From contig NZ_AFHG01000042.1 in NCBI RefSeq assembly GCF_000214035.2, positions 1 to 64,000 of the forward strand: a stretch of DNA of 64,000 nucleotides, written 5' to 3'. A program made the translations under genes and the position numbers. Under the pieces are notes generated by a model, which worked only from the letters and a program-made list of their open reading frames with translations, made no database searches and was not told the DNA's origin. Shown one piece after another: positions 37,445 through 45,409 of this stretch. Each line of letters begins with the position of its first letter. The first letter of the stretch is position 1. The DNA is from Methyloversatilis universalis FAM5. GTDB lineage: Bacteria > Pseudomonadota > Gammaproteobacteria > Burkholderiales > Rhodocyclaceae.

Positions 37445-39250
37445 TCAAACGGGTTTGATCGAGTCTTCGATCAGGCGGGCGCCGAACTGTTCGATCACCT
37501 GCTGAACGAAGGGGTCATTCTTCATCGAAGCGCACGCCTGCTCCAGACGTGCGCGCTGTTCGGCCCCGAGGCGCTGGGCCACGGTCTGACTCACCGGCTC
37601 GCCCTGTTCGAATTCGAGCCGGACCGCGGTACCGAGGCGAGCCTGCAGCGCAGCGCGCAGCTTGTCCTGGCCGGAAGCGATCAGGTGCGACATGTCGCGC
37701 GACAGCCGCAGCCGTATCGCTCCGCCTTCGCTGGCGCGCCATTCGCACTGGTGGGCGAGCTGCTTGCTGAGCGCAGCCACGTCGAGCTGATCGACCAGCG
37801 CGTGCCAGTCTTCGTTCGTACGCGGAAGCGCCACCGTCGATCCGACCGCCGCAGAGGCCTGCGGCTGCGCCGGCGCGGCGGTTTCGGGTGCTGCGGTCGG
37901 CGGCGCGAATTCCTCGTCTTCCGCCCACGGCGGCGGCGCTTCGTCGGCTGGCGCGGCCTTCGCTGCCGGGCGTACCGGCTCGGGCAGCGGCTGCGGCGCC
38001 GCTACCGGTACGGGCTTTACCGCGACCGGCTGCGGAGCGGATTCGACCTGCAGACGCGGCCTCTCGACCGCAGCCGGCGGCGGCACGGCCGCACTGGTCC
38101 GGGCCACCCGGGGCAGCGCCTGCAGCGCTGCGCTCTGACCGCGCGGTGCAGCGGCCAGAGCAGGCGGCGTGACGGGTCGGAAAGCGAGCAGGCGCAGCAG
38201 CGTCATCGAAAAACCGGTCACTTCGTCCGGCGCCAGCGGCAGGTCATTGCAGCCCTGGACCGCGATCTGATACGCCAGCTGCACCGACTCGGCATCCATG
38301 CCCGCGGCGTAGGGGGCCAGCCGGGCCTGTTCCAGCTCGTCGGTGATGGCGTCCGGCACCATCTGGGCCACTGCCACGCGGTGCAGCAGCACCGCCAGTT
38401 CGCGCAGCGCCTGATCGAAGTCGACACTGCGCGCGCGCATCTGCGCGGTCAGCGTCATCAGCGCGGCGCCGTCACCGGCCAGCAGCGCATCGAGGATCAG
38501 ATAGAGGTGTTCGTCGCCCACCGTACCCAGCATGTCGAGCACGTCCTGCTCGACCAGCCGGCCCGCACCGTGCGCGATGGCCTGATCGAGGAGCGACAGC
38601 GCGTCACGCATCGAACCGGCTGCACCCTTGGCGATCGGCCTCAGCGCGGCGGGTTCGTATTCAACGCCCTCGGCATCGAGCACGCCGGACAGGTGACGCA
38701 CGATGGCGTCCGGCGGCATCTGCTTCAGGTTGAACTGCAGGCAGCGGCTCAGCACCGTGACCGGAATCTTCTGCGGATCGGTGGTGGCCAGAATGAACTT
38801 CACATGCTCTGGCGGCTCTTCGAGCGTCTTCAGCATCGCGTTGAAGGCGTGGCCGGTCAGCATGTGAACTTCGTCGATCATGTAGACCTTGTACCGCCCG
38901 CGCGCCGGTGCGTAGGCCGCCTTCTCCAGCAGCGCCGCCATGTCGTCCACGCTGCGGTTGGAGGCCGCGTCCATTTCGACATAGTCGACGAAGCGGCCGG
39001 CATCGATTTCGGTACAGGCGGCGCACTGCCCGCAGGGGTGGGCGGTCAGACCGGTTTCGCAGTTCAGGCTCTTGGCCAGGATGCGGGAGATGGTGGTCTT
39101 GCCGACACCGCGGGTGCCGGTGAACAGGTAGGCGTGGTGGAGCCGCTTCTGTTCGAGCGCGTGGCTCAGGGCGCGGACCACGTGATCCTGGCCGACCAGC
39201 GTTTCGAAGCTGCGGGGACGCCACTTGCGCGCGAGAACCTGATAAGTCAT
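37445..39250 (-). CDS. dnaX: DNA polymerase III subunits tau/gamma
   Basis: A 601-aa clamp-loader subunit. The AAA+ domain holds Walker A GTRGVGKT (residues 45-52), a four-Cys zinc site (Cys64, 73, 76, 79), the DEVHML Walker B and the sensor region [16 protein letters not shown]. Domain III (about 230-360) oligomerises the loader. A Pro/Ala-rich linker (about 375-470) precedes the C-terminal tau part that contacts the polymerase and helicase. I noticed no A6G slippery site like that of E. coli, so a separate gamma product is not indicated. The start at 39250 matches the family ([12 protein letters not shown]); the ribosome-binding site is weak. The 4.5S RNA gene lies 50 bp upstream. Confidence 0.96.
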   Translation of the reverse strand: MTYQVLARKWRPRSFETLVGQDHVVRALSHALEQKRLHHAYLFTGTRGVGKTTISRILAKSLNCETGLTAHPCGQCAACTEIDAGRFVDYVEMDAASNRSVDDMAALLEKAAYAPARGRYKVYMIDEVHMLTGHAFNAMLKTLEEPPEHVKFILATTDPQKIPVTVLSRCLQFNLKQMPPDAIVRHLSGVLDAEGVEYEPAALRPIAKGAAGSMRDALSLLDQAIAHGAGRLVEQDVLDMLGTVGDEHLYLILDALLAGDGAALMTLTAQMRARSVDFDQALRELAVLLHRVAVAQMVPDAITDELEQARLAPYAAGMDAESVQLAYQIAVQGCNDLPLAPDEVTGFSMTLLRLLAFRPVTPPALAAAPRGQSAALQALPRVARTSAAVPPPAAVERPRLQVESAPQPVAVKPVPVAAPQPLPEPVRPAAKAAPADEAPPPWAEDEEFAPPTAAPETAAPAQPQASAAVGSTVALPRTNEDWHALVDQLDVAALSKQLAHQCEWRASEGGAIRLRLSRDMSHLIASGQDKLRAALQARLGTAVRLEFEQGEPVSQTVAQRLGAEQRARLEQACASMKNDPFVQQVIEQFGARLIEDSIKPV

Positions 39251-39299
39251 CTGAACGCCGGCAAAGTGAGCGACGGTGCGCACTGCAAAAAAGGGAGGG

Positions 39300-39399
39300 G
39301 TGGCGAGCCTGACCCCCGGCACTCGTGGTGAGCAGCTGTGGCTGCTTCCTTCCGGACCTGACCAGGTTCACCGCGCCACGATGCGGGGAGACCCGCCAC
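39300..39399 (-). ncRNA. ffs: Signal recognition particle 4.5S RNA
   Basis: On the minus strand the conserved SRP apical loop is present (ACCTGGTCAGGTCCGGAAGG continuing AAGCAGCC) at about 39339-39369. The 5' end GTGGCGGG pairs with the 3' CGCCAC to close a hairpin of about 100 nt, the normal size of 4.5S RNA. It binds Ffh and targets membrane proteins during translation. A TAGAAT -10 box lies at 39405-39410, seven bases before the predicted 5' end. The ffs-dnaX order is common in proteobacteria. Ends are accurate to a few bases. Confidence 0.93.
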
Positions 39400-39481
39400 A
39401 ACGAATTCTAACCCGGGAGCCCCCTGCCCGGCCAGCCCGGACTGAAAAAACGTGGTCGGGTCAGCGGCGCAGGTCTGGCCT

Positions 39482-39790
39482 TCAGCCGCCGCCGCGCTGG
39501 AAATGGCGGTCGAAACGCAGCATGAAAGCCGCCATGTGGGCGCCGTCGCGAGCCGGAAACTCGAGCGACACCTTGAGCCGGGGCAGGCTCAGCAGCGCGA
39601 TGTGCAGCGGCGGCTGCACCTCGACCGAGAGGCTCCAGCCGCGGCCACTGGCCCCATCGCCGCGATGGACGATGGGCAGATCGACCGCGCCCGGCAGCAT
39701 GTGAAAGAACTCGTCGCGCCCTATGCTCATGACGCGCACGACGGTGCCGGAGGCGATTTCCTCCGGCTTCAGCGGAAAGGCGGCGCTCAT
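39482..39790 (-). CDS. Unknown small protein, last gene of the aor operon
   Basis: I do not recognise this 102-aa protein. It has no Cys, no signal peptide and no membrane helix; the sequence suggests beta strands (SGTVVRVMSIGRDEFFHML, LSLPRLKVSLEFPA) and a basic C-terminus (FMLRFDRHFQRGGG). Its ATG (39790) overlaps the stop of the MoaD-like gene by 4 bp, so it is translationally coupled to the Aor proteins. A helper role in tungsten-cofactor insertion or enzyme maturation is possible but only by position. Confidence 0.65.
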   Translation of the reverse strand: MSAAFPLKPEEIASGTVVRVMSIGRDEFFHMLPGAVDLPIVHRGDGASGRGWSLSVEVQPPLHIALLSLPRLKVSLEFPARDGAHMAAFMLRFDRHFQRGGG

Positions 39791-40041
39791 CCGCCCGCCA
39801 CCGGCGGCCAGATGGCGAGGACGTCGTCGGCAGCGAGCACGCGCGAGGCGCGGCTGCCCGGGGGTATGAAATGACCGTTCACGAGAACCAGATGGACGAG
39901 CCGTTCGGGAAGTTGATGGCGCGCAATCATATCGCCCACCGTGGTCCCTTCGGGCACATCCATCGGCCACTCGTTGGTGCGCTTCGCCTCATCCGGCAGA
40001 TAGTCGGACAGCGAGGCGTACAGCTTCAGCGTGACCTGCAT
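39787..40041 (-). CDS. aorD: MoaD/ThiS-family protein of the aor operon
   Basis: An 84-aa ubiquitin-fold sulfur carrier. It begins VTLKLYASLSDYLPDEAKR and ends VLAIWPPVAGG, with the C-terminal Gly-Gly required for thiocarboxylate formation. MoaD relatives deliver sulfur for the pterin cofactor of Mo/W enzymes. Its place between the FAD protein and a coupled small gene in the aldehyde oxidoreductase operon matches the aorD gene of the Aromatoleum W-dependent enzyme. It lies 2 bp after the preceding stop. Confidence 0.8.
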   Translation of the reverse strand: MQVTLKLYASLSDYLPDEAKRTNEWPMDVPEGTTVGDMIARHQLPERLVHLVLVNGHFIPPGSRASRVLAADDVLAIWPPVAGG

Positions 40042-40043
40042 CC

Positions 40044-41315
40044 TCAGTGCAGCGCCTCGGCCAGCGGGGCGGCGCTCTGTGCCTGGGCCATCGACAGATA
40101 GGCTTCCATCACGCGCAGCGGATCCTGCATCAGCCGCTGCTTCCAGGCACCCAGCGGAGTGCGGGTCTGGATCAGGCCACGCAGCACGCCGACGTGATCG
40201 GTGAGGCCGATCGAGGTGGCGCCGACCAGCACGTCATCCTTGAACTGCAGGCTGATGTAGCGGAAGCGTTCCTCGTCGATGCGCTCGACCGATTCGCCGC
40301 CTTCAGCGCCCCACCACTGACCGAAGGACGCCGAGATCAAGCCCAGCGTGTCGAGCACGTTGATCGCCATCGTGCCCTGAGAACGGGCACTGCGTCCCAC
40401 CATGTTCAGCGCCGCGATGCGACCCTGATCGACCGCGTTCGGCTGGATCGCGTTGACCAGGCGCTCGCCGGTCGAGAAATCGACCGCCTCGGCCACGTCA
40501 CCTGCGGCATAGACGTCGGGAATGTTGGTCGCGCAGCGCTCGTCGATCAGGATGCCGGTCGAACAGGCCACGCCGCTGCCGTCGAGGAAGGCCACGTTCG
40601 GCTTCACGCCGGCGGAGGCGATCACCAGATCGGCCACGACTTCGGTACCGTCGCCCAGCGTGGCGATCAGCTCGTCGCCATTGGGCCGGATCGAGGTCAC
40701 GCGGGCATTGGTATGCACGTTGACGCCCTTCTGCTTCACCCAGCGCGCGATCATGCTGCCGGCCTTGGAGGTCATCATGCGCGGCACCATGCGGTCGCCC
40801 ATTTCGACGATGTCCAGCTTCACTCCGCGTGAGGCCAGCGCTTCCATGATGATGCAGCCGATGAAACCGGCGCCAATCTGCAGCACGCGAGCACCCTTCT
40901 TCGCCTTGGCGGCAATGTGACGCGCGTCGTCCAGCGTCCAGCAGGTGTGCACATTGGGCGAATCGATGCCCGGAACCGGCAGCTTGAGCGGGTGCGAACC
41001 GGTGCAGATGAGCAGGCGGTCATAGGGGAAGGCGGTGCCGTCCTCCATGTGAACCACGCGGCCGGCGGTATCGACCGACTTGGCGCGCCCCAGCACTTCC
41101 TTGATGTTGAGCGACGCAAAGTGGCCGTCCGTCTTGCGCAGCCAGGTGCCCTTCTCCTGGATGTTGCCCACCAGCAGATAGGGAATGGCCATGCGCGAGT
41201 ACGGCGGCTCCGGCTCATCGCCGATCATGACGATGTCGGCGCCGCGGTCAGCGCGGCGGATGGCTTCCGCGGCGACGACGCCGGCCGGGCCGTTGCCGAT
41301 GATGACGTGCTTCAT
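40044..41315 (-). CDS. aorC: FAD-dependent NAD(P) oxidoreductase subunit of aldehyde oxidoreductase
   Basis: A 423-aa flavoprotein of the pyridine-nucleotide-disulfide oxidoreductase superfamily. The N-terminal FAD-binding motif is VIIGNGPAGVVAAEAIRRAD, the NAD-binding motif is VLQIGAGFIGCIIMEAL, and the second FAD motif is IPDVYAAGDVAEAVD. No redox-active CxxxxC is evident. In the Aromatoleum AorABC complex the FAD subunit links the enzyme to NAD, and the same is likely here. It lies 62 bp downstream of the W-pterin subunit and 2 bp upstream of the MoaD-like gene. Confidence 0.82.
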   Translation of the reverse strand: MKHVIIGNGPAGVVAAEAIRRADRGADIVMIGDEPEPPYSRMAIPYLLVGNIQEKGTWLRKTDGHFASLNIKEVLGRAKSVDTAGRVVHMEDGTAFPYDRLLICTGSHPLKLPVPGIDSPNVHTCWTLDDARHIAAKAKKGARVLQIGAGFIGCIIMEALASRGVKLDIVEMGDRMVPRMMTSKAGSMIARWVKQKGVNVHTNARVTSIRPNGDELIATLGDGTEVVADLVIASAGVKPNVAFLDGSGVACSTGILIDERCATNIPDVYAAGDVAEAVDFSTGERLVNAIQPNAVDQGRIAALNMVGRSARSQGTMAINVLDTLGLISASFGQWWGAEGGESVERIDEERFRYISLQFKDDVLVGATSIGLTDHVGVLRGLIQTRTPLGAWKQRLMQDPLRVMEAYLSMAQAQSAAPLAEALH

Positions 41316-41377
41316 GATGTTCCTCTTGAAGTGCAGCGCGCCCCGGAGGGCGCGCTGTGTTCATGCGATGCCGACTG

Positions 41378-43225
41378 TTACAGGCCCAGGCGGGCGACCG
41401 TTTCCGCCGTCGGACGGCCTTCGCTGTCCCAGCCACGCAGTGCGTAGTACTCGGGAATCATCTTGTCGATGCCCGACACCAGACCCTTGGCCGGACCGAC
41501 CTTGGCGGCTTCGGTCTTCAGACGCGGCGGCAGGTCGTCGTCCTTGCGGGTGAAACCGGCGGCATTGTTGAACTGACGCTCCATGTTCCAGATGCGCTCG
41601 CCCATCAGGTCCAGCTTTTCCATCGACCAGTCGCCTTCGCAAGCGGCCTGAAGCTGGGGCTGAATGTCGGACAGCGCCCAGGCGAACGTGGTGAACACGC
41701 ACAGGCCGGACGAATCGACCACGGCGGTCGCGTCCTGGAAGGCCTTGACCAGCGCCGGCTTGCCTTCGGTGGTGTGCGGATCGGTCTTGACCGGAATGCC
41801 CAGCACTTCGGACGAAATGGTGTACGAACGCAGGTGGCAGGCACCGCGGTTCGAGGTCGCGTAGGTCAGGCCCATGCCCTGCACGCCGCGCGCGTCGTAG
41901 GCCGGGAATTCCTGGCCCTTGACCGACATCGACAGCTCCGGGTGACCGTACTTCTCGCACAGGCGCTTGGAACCCAGGCCCACGATCTTGCCGAAACCTT
42001 CGCCCCGGGCGGTCTGCTCGGCCAGGAAGGTGAGCGCGCGGGCGGAGCCGAACGGCGCTTCGATGCCGATCTCCTCCTTGGTCAGCACGCCCATTTCGTA
42101 CAGTTCCATCACCGCACCGATGGTGGCACCGAAGGAAATCGGGTCGAAGCCGTCCTCGTTGCACAGCATGTTGGCGTACTGCAGCGCCTCGATGTCATCG
42201 ACACCGTTGGCACAGCCCAGCGACCACGCCGCTTCGTACTCCAGACCACCGGACGCGCCCCAGTACTTCGGGCTGTTCACCACCGTGTAGTGAGTCTGGT
42301 CGATCTTGGAAATGCGGCCGCAGGCGATGGTGCAGCCGAAGCAGCCCTGGTTGTTCACCAGCTGCGCCTTGCCGTCGGATTCGCGCGGCTCGTGCATGGC
42401 TTCGGCGGAAATCTTGCGCGCGCCTTCGAACTGCACGTCCTTGTGATTGCGGGTCGGCATGGCGCCGATCTCGTTGATCACGTTCATCAGCACCTGGGTG
42501 CCGTAGGTGGGCAGACCCTGACCGGTGACCGCGTTTTCCTTGAGGATCTTCTTCTTCTCGAAGGTGACCTTCATGAATTCCTTCGGGTTGGCCAGATTGC
42601 CGACACCCAGGGTGCCGCGCACGACCAGCGCCTTCAGGTTCTTCGAACCGGCCACGGCGCCCACGCCGGAGCGGCCGGCGGCGCGGTGCAGGTCATTGAC
42701 GATGGCGGCGTACAGCACGCCCGCCTCGCCGGTGCGGCCGATACAGGACACGCGGACCTGCGGGTCCTGGTGTTCCGACTTCAGCGTCTCTTCGGTTTCC
42801 CACACGGTCTTGCCCCACAGGTGCGAGGCATCACGGATTTCGACCTTGTCGTTCTCGATCGACAGGTAGACCGGGCTCGACGCACGGCCTTCGATGATGA
42901 CCATGTCCCAGCCTGCGAACTTCAGTTCGGCGCCGAAATAGCCGCCGGAGTTCGAACAGGCGATGGCGCCGGTCAGCGGACCCTTGGTCACCACCGAATA
43001 GCGGCCACCGGTCGAGGCCATGGTGCCGGTCAGCGGGCCGGTCGCCCAGATGATCTTGTTCTCAGGCGACAGCGGATCGACCTTGGGATCGATTTCAGAC
43101 ACCAGATACTTGGTCGCCAGACCACGCTGGCCGAGATAGTCGTTCGCCCACTCCATGTTGAGCGGTTCGCTCTTGGTGGTGCGGTCGGTCAGGTTAACGC
43201 GCAGGATTTTGCGGGTCCATGCCAT
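41378..43225 (-). CDS. aorB: Tungsten-type aldehyde ferredoxin oxidoreductase, large subunit
   Basis: A 615-aa enzyme of the AOR family, which oxidises aldehydes to carboxylic acids with a tungsten bis-pterin cofactor and one [4Fe-4S] cluster. The family start (AWTRKILRVNLTDRTTKSEP), pterin-binding RYSVVTKGPLTGAIACSNSG, the Cys cluster QGCFGCTIACGR and the later Cys in SSGLCVFTTFAW are all present. The start has GGAGGAG seven bases upstream. It follows the FeS subunit by 19 bp. In the Aromatoleum system this subunit accepts aromatic and aliphatic aldehydes. Next to PQQ alcohol dehydrogenases, aldehyde removal is the likely job. Tungsten rather than molybdenum is inferred from family. Confidence 0.9.
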   Translation of the reverse strand: MAWTRKILRVNLTDRTTKSEPLNMEWANDYLGQRGLATKYLVSEIDPKVDPLSPENKIIWATGPLTGTMASTGGRYSVVTKGPLTGAIACSNSGGYFGAELKFAGWDMVIIEGRASSPVYLSIENDKVEIRDASHLWGKTVWETEETLKSEHQDPQVRVSCIGRTGEAGVLYAAIVNDLHRAAGRSGVGAVAGSKNLKALVVRGTLGVGNLANPKEFMKVTFEKKKILKENAVTGQGLPTYGTQVLMNVINEIGAMPTRNHKDVQFEGARKISAEAMHEPRESDGKAQLVNNQGCFGCTIACGRISKIDQTHYTVVNSPKYWGASGGLEYEAAWSLGCANGVDDIEALQYANMLCNEDGFDPISFGATIGAVMELYEMGVLTKEEIGIEAPFGSARALTFLAEQTARGEGFGKIVGLGSKRLCEKYGHPELSMSVKGQEFPAYDARGVQGMGLTYATSNRGACHLRSYTISSEVLGIPVKTDPHTTEGKPALVKAFQDATAVVDSSGLCVFTTFAWALSDIQPQLQAACEGDWSMEKLDLMGERIWNMERQFNNAAGFTRKDDDLPPRLKTEAAKVGPAKGLVSGIDKMIPEYYALRGWDSEGRPTAETVARLGL

Positions 43226-43244
43226 GTCAGTGCTCCTCCGGAAA

Positions 43245-43715
43245 TCAGGCGGCCTGGTTGCCGAGCTTGTCTGCCCACTGGCGCATGCGGTCGAGACCGG
43301 TCCAGTTGGCATCCACATAGGTGATTGCGCCGGTCGGGCACGCTTCGGCACAGGCCGGGTTGCCGCCGCACAGGTCGCACTTCTGCACCTTGCCGGTCTC
43401 CGCCACGTAATTCACGGTACCGAACGGACAGGCGATGGTGCACACCTTGCAGCCGACGCACACGTCCTCGAACACCACCTTGGCGCCATTGTCCTTGTCG
43501 AGCTTGATCGCTTCGACCGGACAGGCGTGCATGCACCAGGCTTCGTCGCACTGGGTACAGGTGTAGGGCACCTTGGCGCCGGTGTGATGGAAGTCGAACA
43601 CCTTGATGCGCGAAAGCGAGTTGTTGAATACACCGTAGTTCTCGAACGAACAGGCCATCTCACACTGGAGACAGCTGGTGCACTTCGAGGGATCGATGTG
43701 TAGGGACTTCTGCAT
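43245..43715 (-). CDS. aorA: Polyferredoxin (four [4Fe-4S]) subunit of aldehyde oxidoreductase
   Basis: A 156-aa iron-sulfur protein, first gene of the operon. It has four Cys clusters: CTSCLQCEMAC, CTQCDEAWCMHAC, CVGCKVCTIAC and CDLCGGNPACAEAC, each followed or preceded by the Cys-Pro typical of ferredoxin-like subunits (DMSO-reductase beta type). It should wire electrons between the W-pterin subunit and the FAD subunit. The ATG at 43715 follows GGAGGAG at nine bases. Upstream non-coding DNA of about 185 bp holds the candidate promoter and a perfect palindrome. Confidence 0.85.
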   Translation of the reverse strand: MQKSLHIDPSKCTSCLQCEMACSFENYGVFNNSLSRIKVFDFHHTGAKVPYTCTQCDEAWCMHACPVEAIKLDKDNGAKVVFEDVCVGCKVCTIACPFGTVNYVAETGKVQKCDLCGGNPACAEACPTGAITYVDANWTGLDRMRQWADKLGNQAA

Positions 43716-43857
43716 GGTGATTCGCTCCTCCACGTTCTGGGCGTGATGCCGGGTTATGGGCCGTGCCCGGCCGGCGTGCTATGAAAAACGCTTCATATTT
43801 TAGCGCCCGGATTTCGGCGCCTGTGAGCGTCGCGCGTCGTTAAAACGTCCTTATTTG

Positions 43858-43900
43858 TGAGACAGGTGTTCAGGTGTCCATAAAATGGACACCTGAACAC
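43858..43900. promoter_or_regulatory. Perfect 16-bp inverted repeat with ACAGGTGT motif upstream of the aor operon
   Basis: GTGTTCAGGTGTCCAT (43866-43881) and its exact reverse complement (43885-43900) flank AAA. The left arm overlaps TGAGACAGGTGT (43858-43869), which also occurs at 45261-45272. It lies about 150 bp upstream of aorA and abuts the stop of the binding-protein gene. There is no T-run on either strand, so an operator or activator site is more likely than a terminator. Confidence 0.5.
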
Positions 43901-44746
43901 TCAGGGTACGCGCCAGTTGATGTTGTGGCGGGCAAGGATGCGCTTGATTTCGCCTTCGGCGATCAGCGCATTCATCGCCGCCATGATGGCGCGACCCAGC
44001 TGCGGCTCGCCCTTGCGGATCGCGATGCCGACCGGCCACTGGCGGGAGTTGAGCATGGCCAGCGGCGGCTGCCCGACCGGGAAGTTCGTGTCGCCGGCAA
44101 CCGAGGCCTCAAGCTCGCCCTGCAGCGCCATCACGCCCGCCACCTCGCCGCTGCGCAGGGCGGCGATCGCCTCGGCAAGCGTCTTGTAGTGGCGCAGCTG
44201 GCTGCGATAGCGGCCTCCATCGGCCGACAGCATCAGCGAATCCGGCAGCGTGTCGACCACCACGCCGAACGGCAGCTTCTCGAACGGCAGCATGCTGTCG
44301 AGGTTGTCGATCCGACGCCGGTCGTAGGCCACCGCGTAGCGCTCGCGGTGATACGGCGCGATGAACTCGACCTTGTCCTGCCGGGCCATGTATTCGCGGT
44401 CGACCGGCACGTGAATCATCATGTCGGCCGGGCCGTAGCCCATGTAGTGCCCCTTCCAGACCATGTTGCGCAGGTCATCGTCCATGTTCTCGTCCGCATC
44501 GAAGAACATGGGCGACATCTTGAGCCCCATGCGGGCGGCCAGTGCATTCGCGATGTCTACGTCGGCGCCCTTCCCGTCGTCAGAGAACGGCGCGAAGTCC
44601 TTGTAGAAGGCAACGCGCAGCGCGCCGCTCTTCGTGACCGTCGCCCAGACCGCGTCGTCATCGGCGAGCGCCGGCAGACCGGTCACCGCCAGCGCGACAC
44701 CCGCCAGCAGCGCCCGGCGGCGCAGCAGACTGATATCAGTCTTCAT
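43901..44746 (-). CDS. Periplasmic solute-binding protein (SBP_bac_3) linked to the quinoprotein system
   Basis: A 281-aa protein with a signal peptide (LLRRRALLAGVALAVTGLPALA) and a family-3 periplasmic binding fold: LRVAFYKDFAPFSDDGKGAD, the GADVDIANALAARMGL helix, and a second lobe starting near PFGVVVDTLPDSL. No transporter permease or ATPase is nearby. Its start overlaps the end of the cytochrome c gene by 11 bp, so the two are co-translated. In methylotrophs, MxaJ/XoxJ-type binding proteins accompany PQQ dehydrogenases and probably assist their maturation or cytochrome interaction; this protein may do the same, although its sequence is not a classical MxaJ. Confidence 0.75.
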   Translation of the reverse strand: MKTDISLLRRRALLAGVALAVTGLPALADDDAVWATVTKSGALRVAFYKDFAPFSDDGKGADVDIANALAARMGLKMSPMFFDADENMDDDLRNMVWKGHYMGYGPADMMIHVPVDREYMARQDKVEFIAPYHRERYAVAYDRRRIDNLDSMLPFEKLPFGVVVDTLPDSLMLSADGGRYRSQLRHYKTLAEAIAALRSGEVAGVMALQGELEASVAGDTNFPVGQPPLAMLNSRQWPVGIAIRKGEPQLGRAIMAAMNALIAEGEIKRILARHNINWRVP

Positions 44747-45176
44747 GACGGGTTTCGATGTAGGCGCGAATGGCCCACATGGCTTCCTGCGACAGCGCGG
44801 CTTCGAACGGAGGCATGTACACGGCACCGTTGCGGACGCGACCCTTGCGCACGGTGTTGATGAAGTAATCGTCGGTTTCCGCATCGATCGGCAGCATGCG
44901 CAGATCCGGCGCGATACCGCCGCTCACTGCTTCCAGGCCGTGGCAGCGCGCACAGTTCTGGTTGTAGGCGGAGCTGCCGACACGGATGGCTTCCTTGTCG
45001 CCGCGGTAGGGGTTCTGCTTGGCCCATTCGTCGCCCAGCTTCTTCAGCGTGCTCACATCAACGGCTTGCGGCACCACGTCGCCGTGCGCTTCGGCTTTCG
45101 GCGTCATCACGCTGCCGAGAGCGATCAGGGCGGCGACCAGGGCGGTCGTCTTCAGGGTTGCGGCTGCTGCTTTCAT
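44736..45176 (-). CDS. pedF: PedF-like cytochrome c for quinoprotein alcohol oxidation
   Basis: A 146-aa exported monohaem cytochrome c. The signal peptide ends PKAEAHG, the haem binds at Cys75, Cys78 and His79 (YNQNCARCHGLEAVSGG), and the likely Met ligand is in VYMPPFEAAL. The segment LGDEWAKQNPYRG and the haem region match the cytochrome c-550 (PedF) that accepts electrons from PQQ ethanol dehydrogenases. The start follows GGAGGAGTT. A strong sigma-54 promoter lies 55 bp upstream, next to the divergent activator gene. A related cytochrome is encoded at 54418. Confidence 0.85.
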   Translation of the reverse strand: MKAAAATLKTTALVAALIALGSVMTPKAEAHGDVVPQAVDVSTLKKLGDEWAKQNPYRGDKEAIRVGSSAYNQNCARCHGLEAVSGGIAPDLRMLPIDAETDDYFINTVRKGRVRNGAVYMPPFEAALSQEAMWAIRAYIETRHED

Positions 45177-45230
45177 AACTCCTCCAAGAAAGATCACATG
45201 CTGTAGATCAGCTTGCGGGTGTGCTCGATT

Positions 45231-45245
45231 GCACGAATCGTGCCA
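45231..45245 (-). promoter_or_regulatory. Sigma-54 promoter of the cytochrome c/binding-protein operon
   Basis: The minus strand reads TGGCACGATTCGTGC, an almost exact match to TGGCACG-N4-TTGC with correct GG-to-GC spacing. Predicted transcription start is near 45219, about 43 nt before the cytochrome c ATG. Confidence 0.8.
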
Positions 45246-45246
45246 C

Positions 45247-45272
45247 GTCTCACCCTATTTTGAGACAGGTGT
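45247..45272. promoter_or_regulatory. Dyad and ACAGGTGT motif in the divergent activator/cytochrome region
   Basis: GTCTCA (45247-45252) and TGAGAC (45261-45266) form a dyad with an 8-bp spacer, running into ACAGGTGT (45265-45272). It touches the upstream side of the -24 element and lies about 140 bp before the activator gene, so it could serve activation, autoregulation or both. Confidence 0.45.
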
Positions 45273-45409
45273 AGCGTGGCGAGACAATTCACGTTATAAA
45301 AGGGGCTATATCCCGATGAGCGTCCGTTGGCCATGAGTTGGCAGGCGCGTATCGGTGGCGAGAGCCGGTACCACCGGCCGTGCATCCCGGTCACGGGTTC
45401 GGAGGAGAT

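Noticed and set aside
37445-39250. Programmed frameshift site in dnaX for a gamma product
   Set aside because: I found no A6G heptamer with a following hairpin in the expected region.
43716-43865. Sigma-54 promoter for the aor operon
   Set aside because: I checked each GG on the minus strand and none has GC at the required 10-bp spacing. The closest, GGGCACGGCCCATA, lacks a -12 element.
43866-43900. Intrinsic terminator for the binding-protein gene
   Set aside because: The stem is perfect but no T-run follows on the minus strand, and the arms share motifs with other promoter regions.
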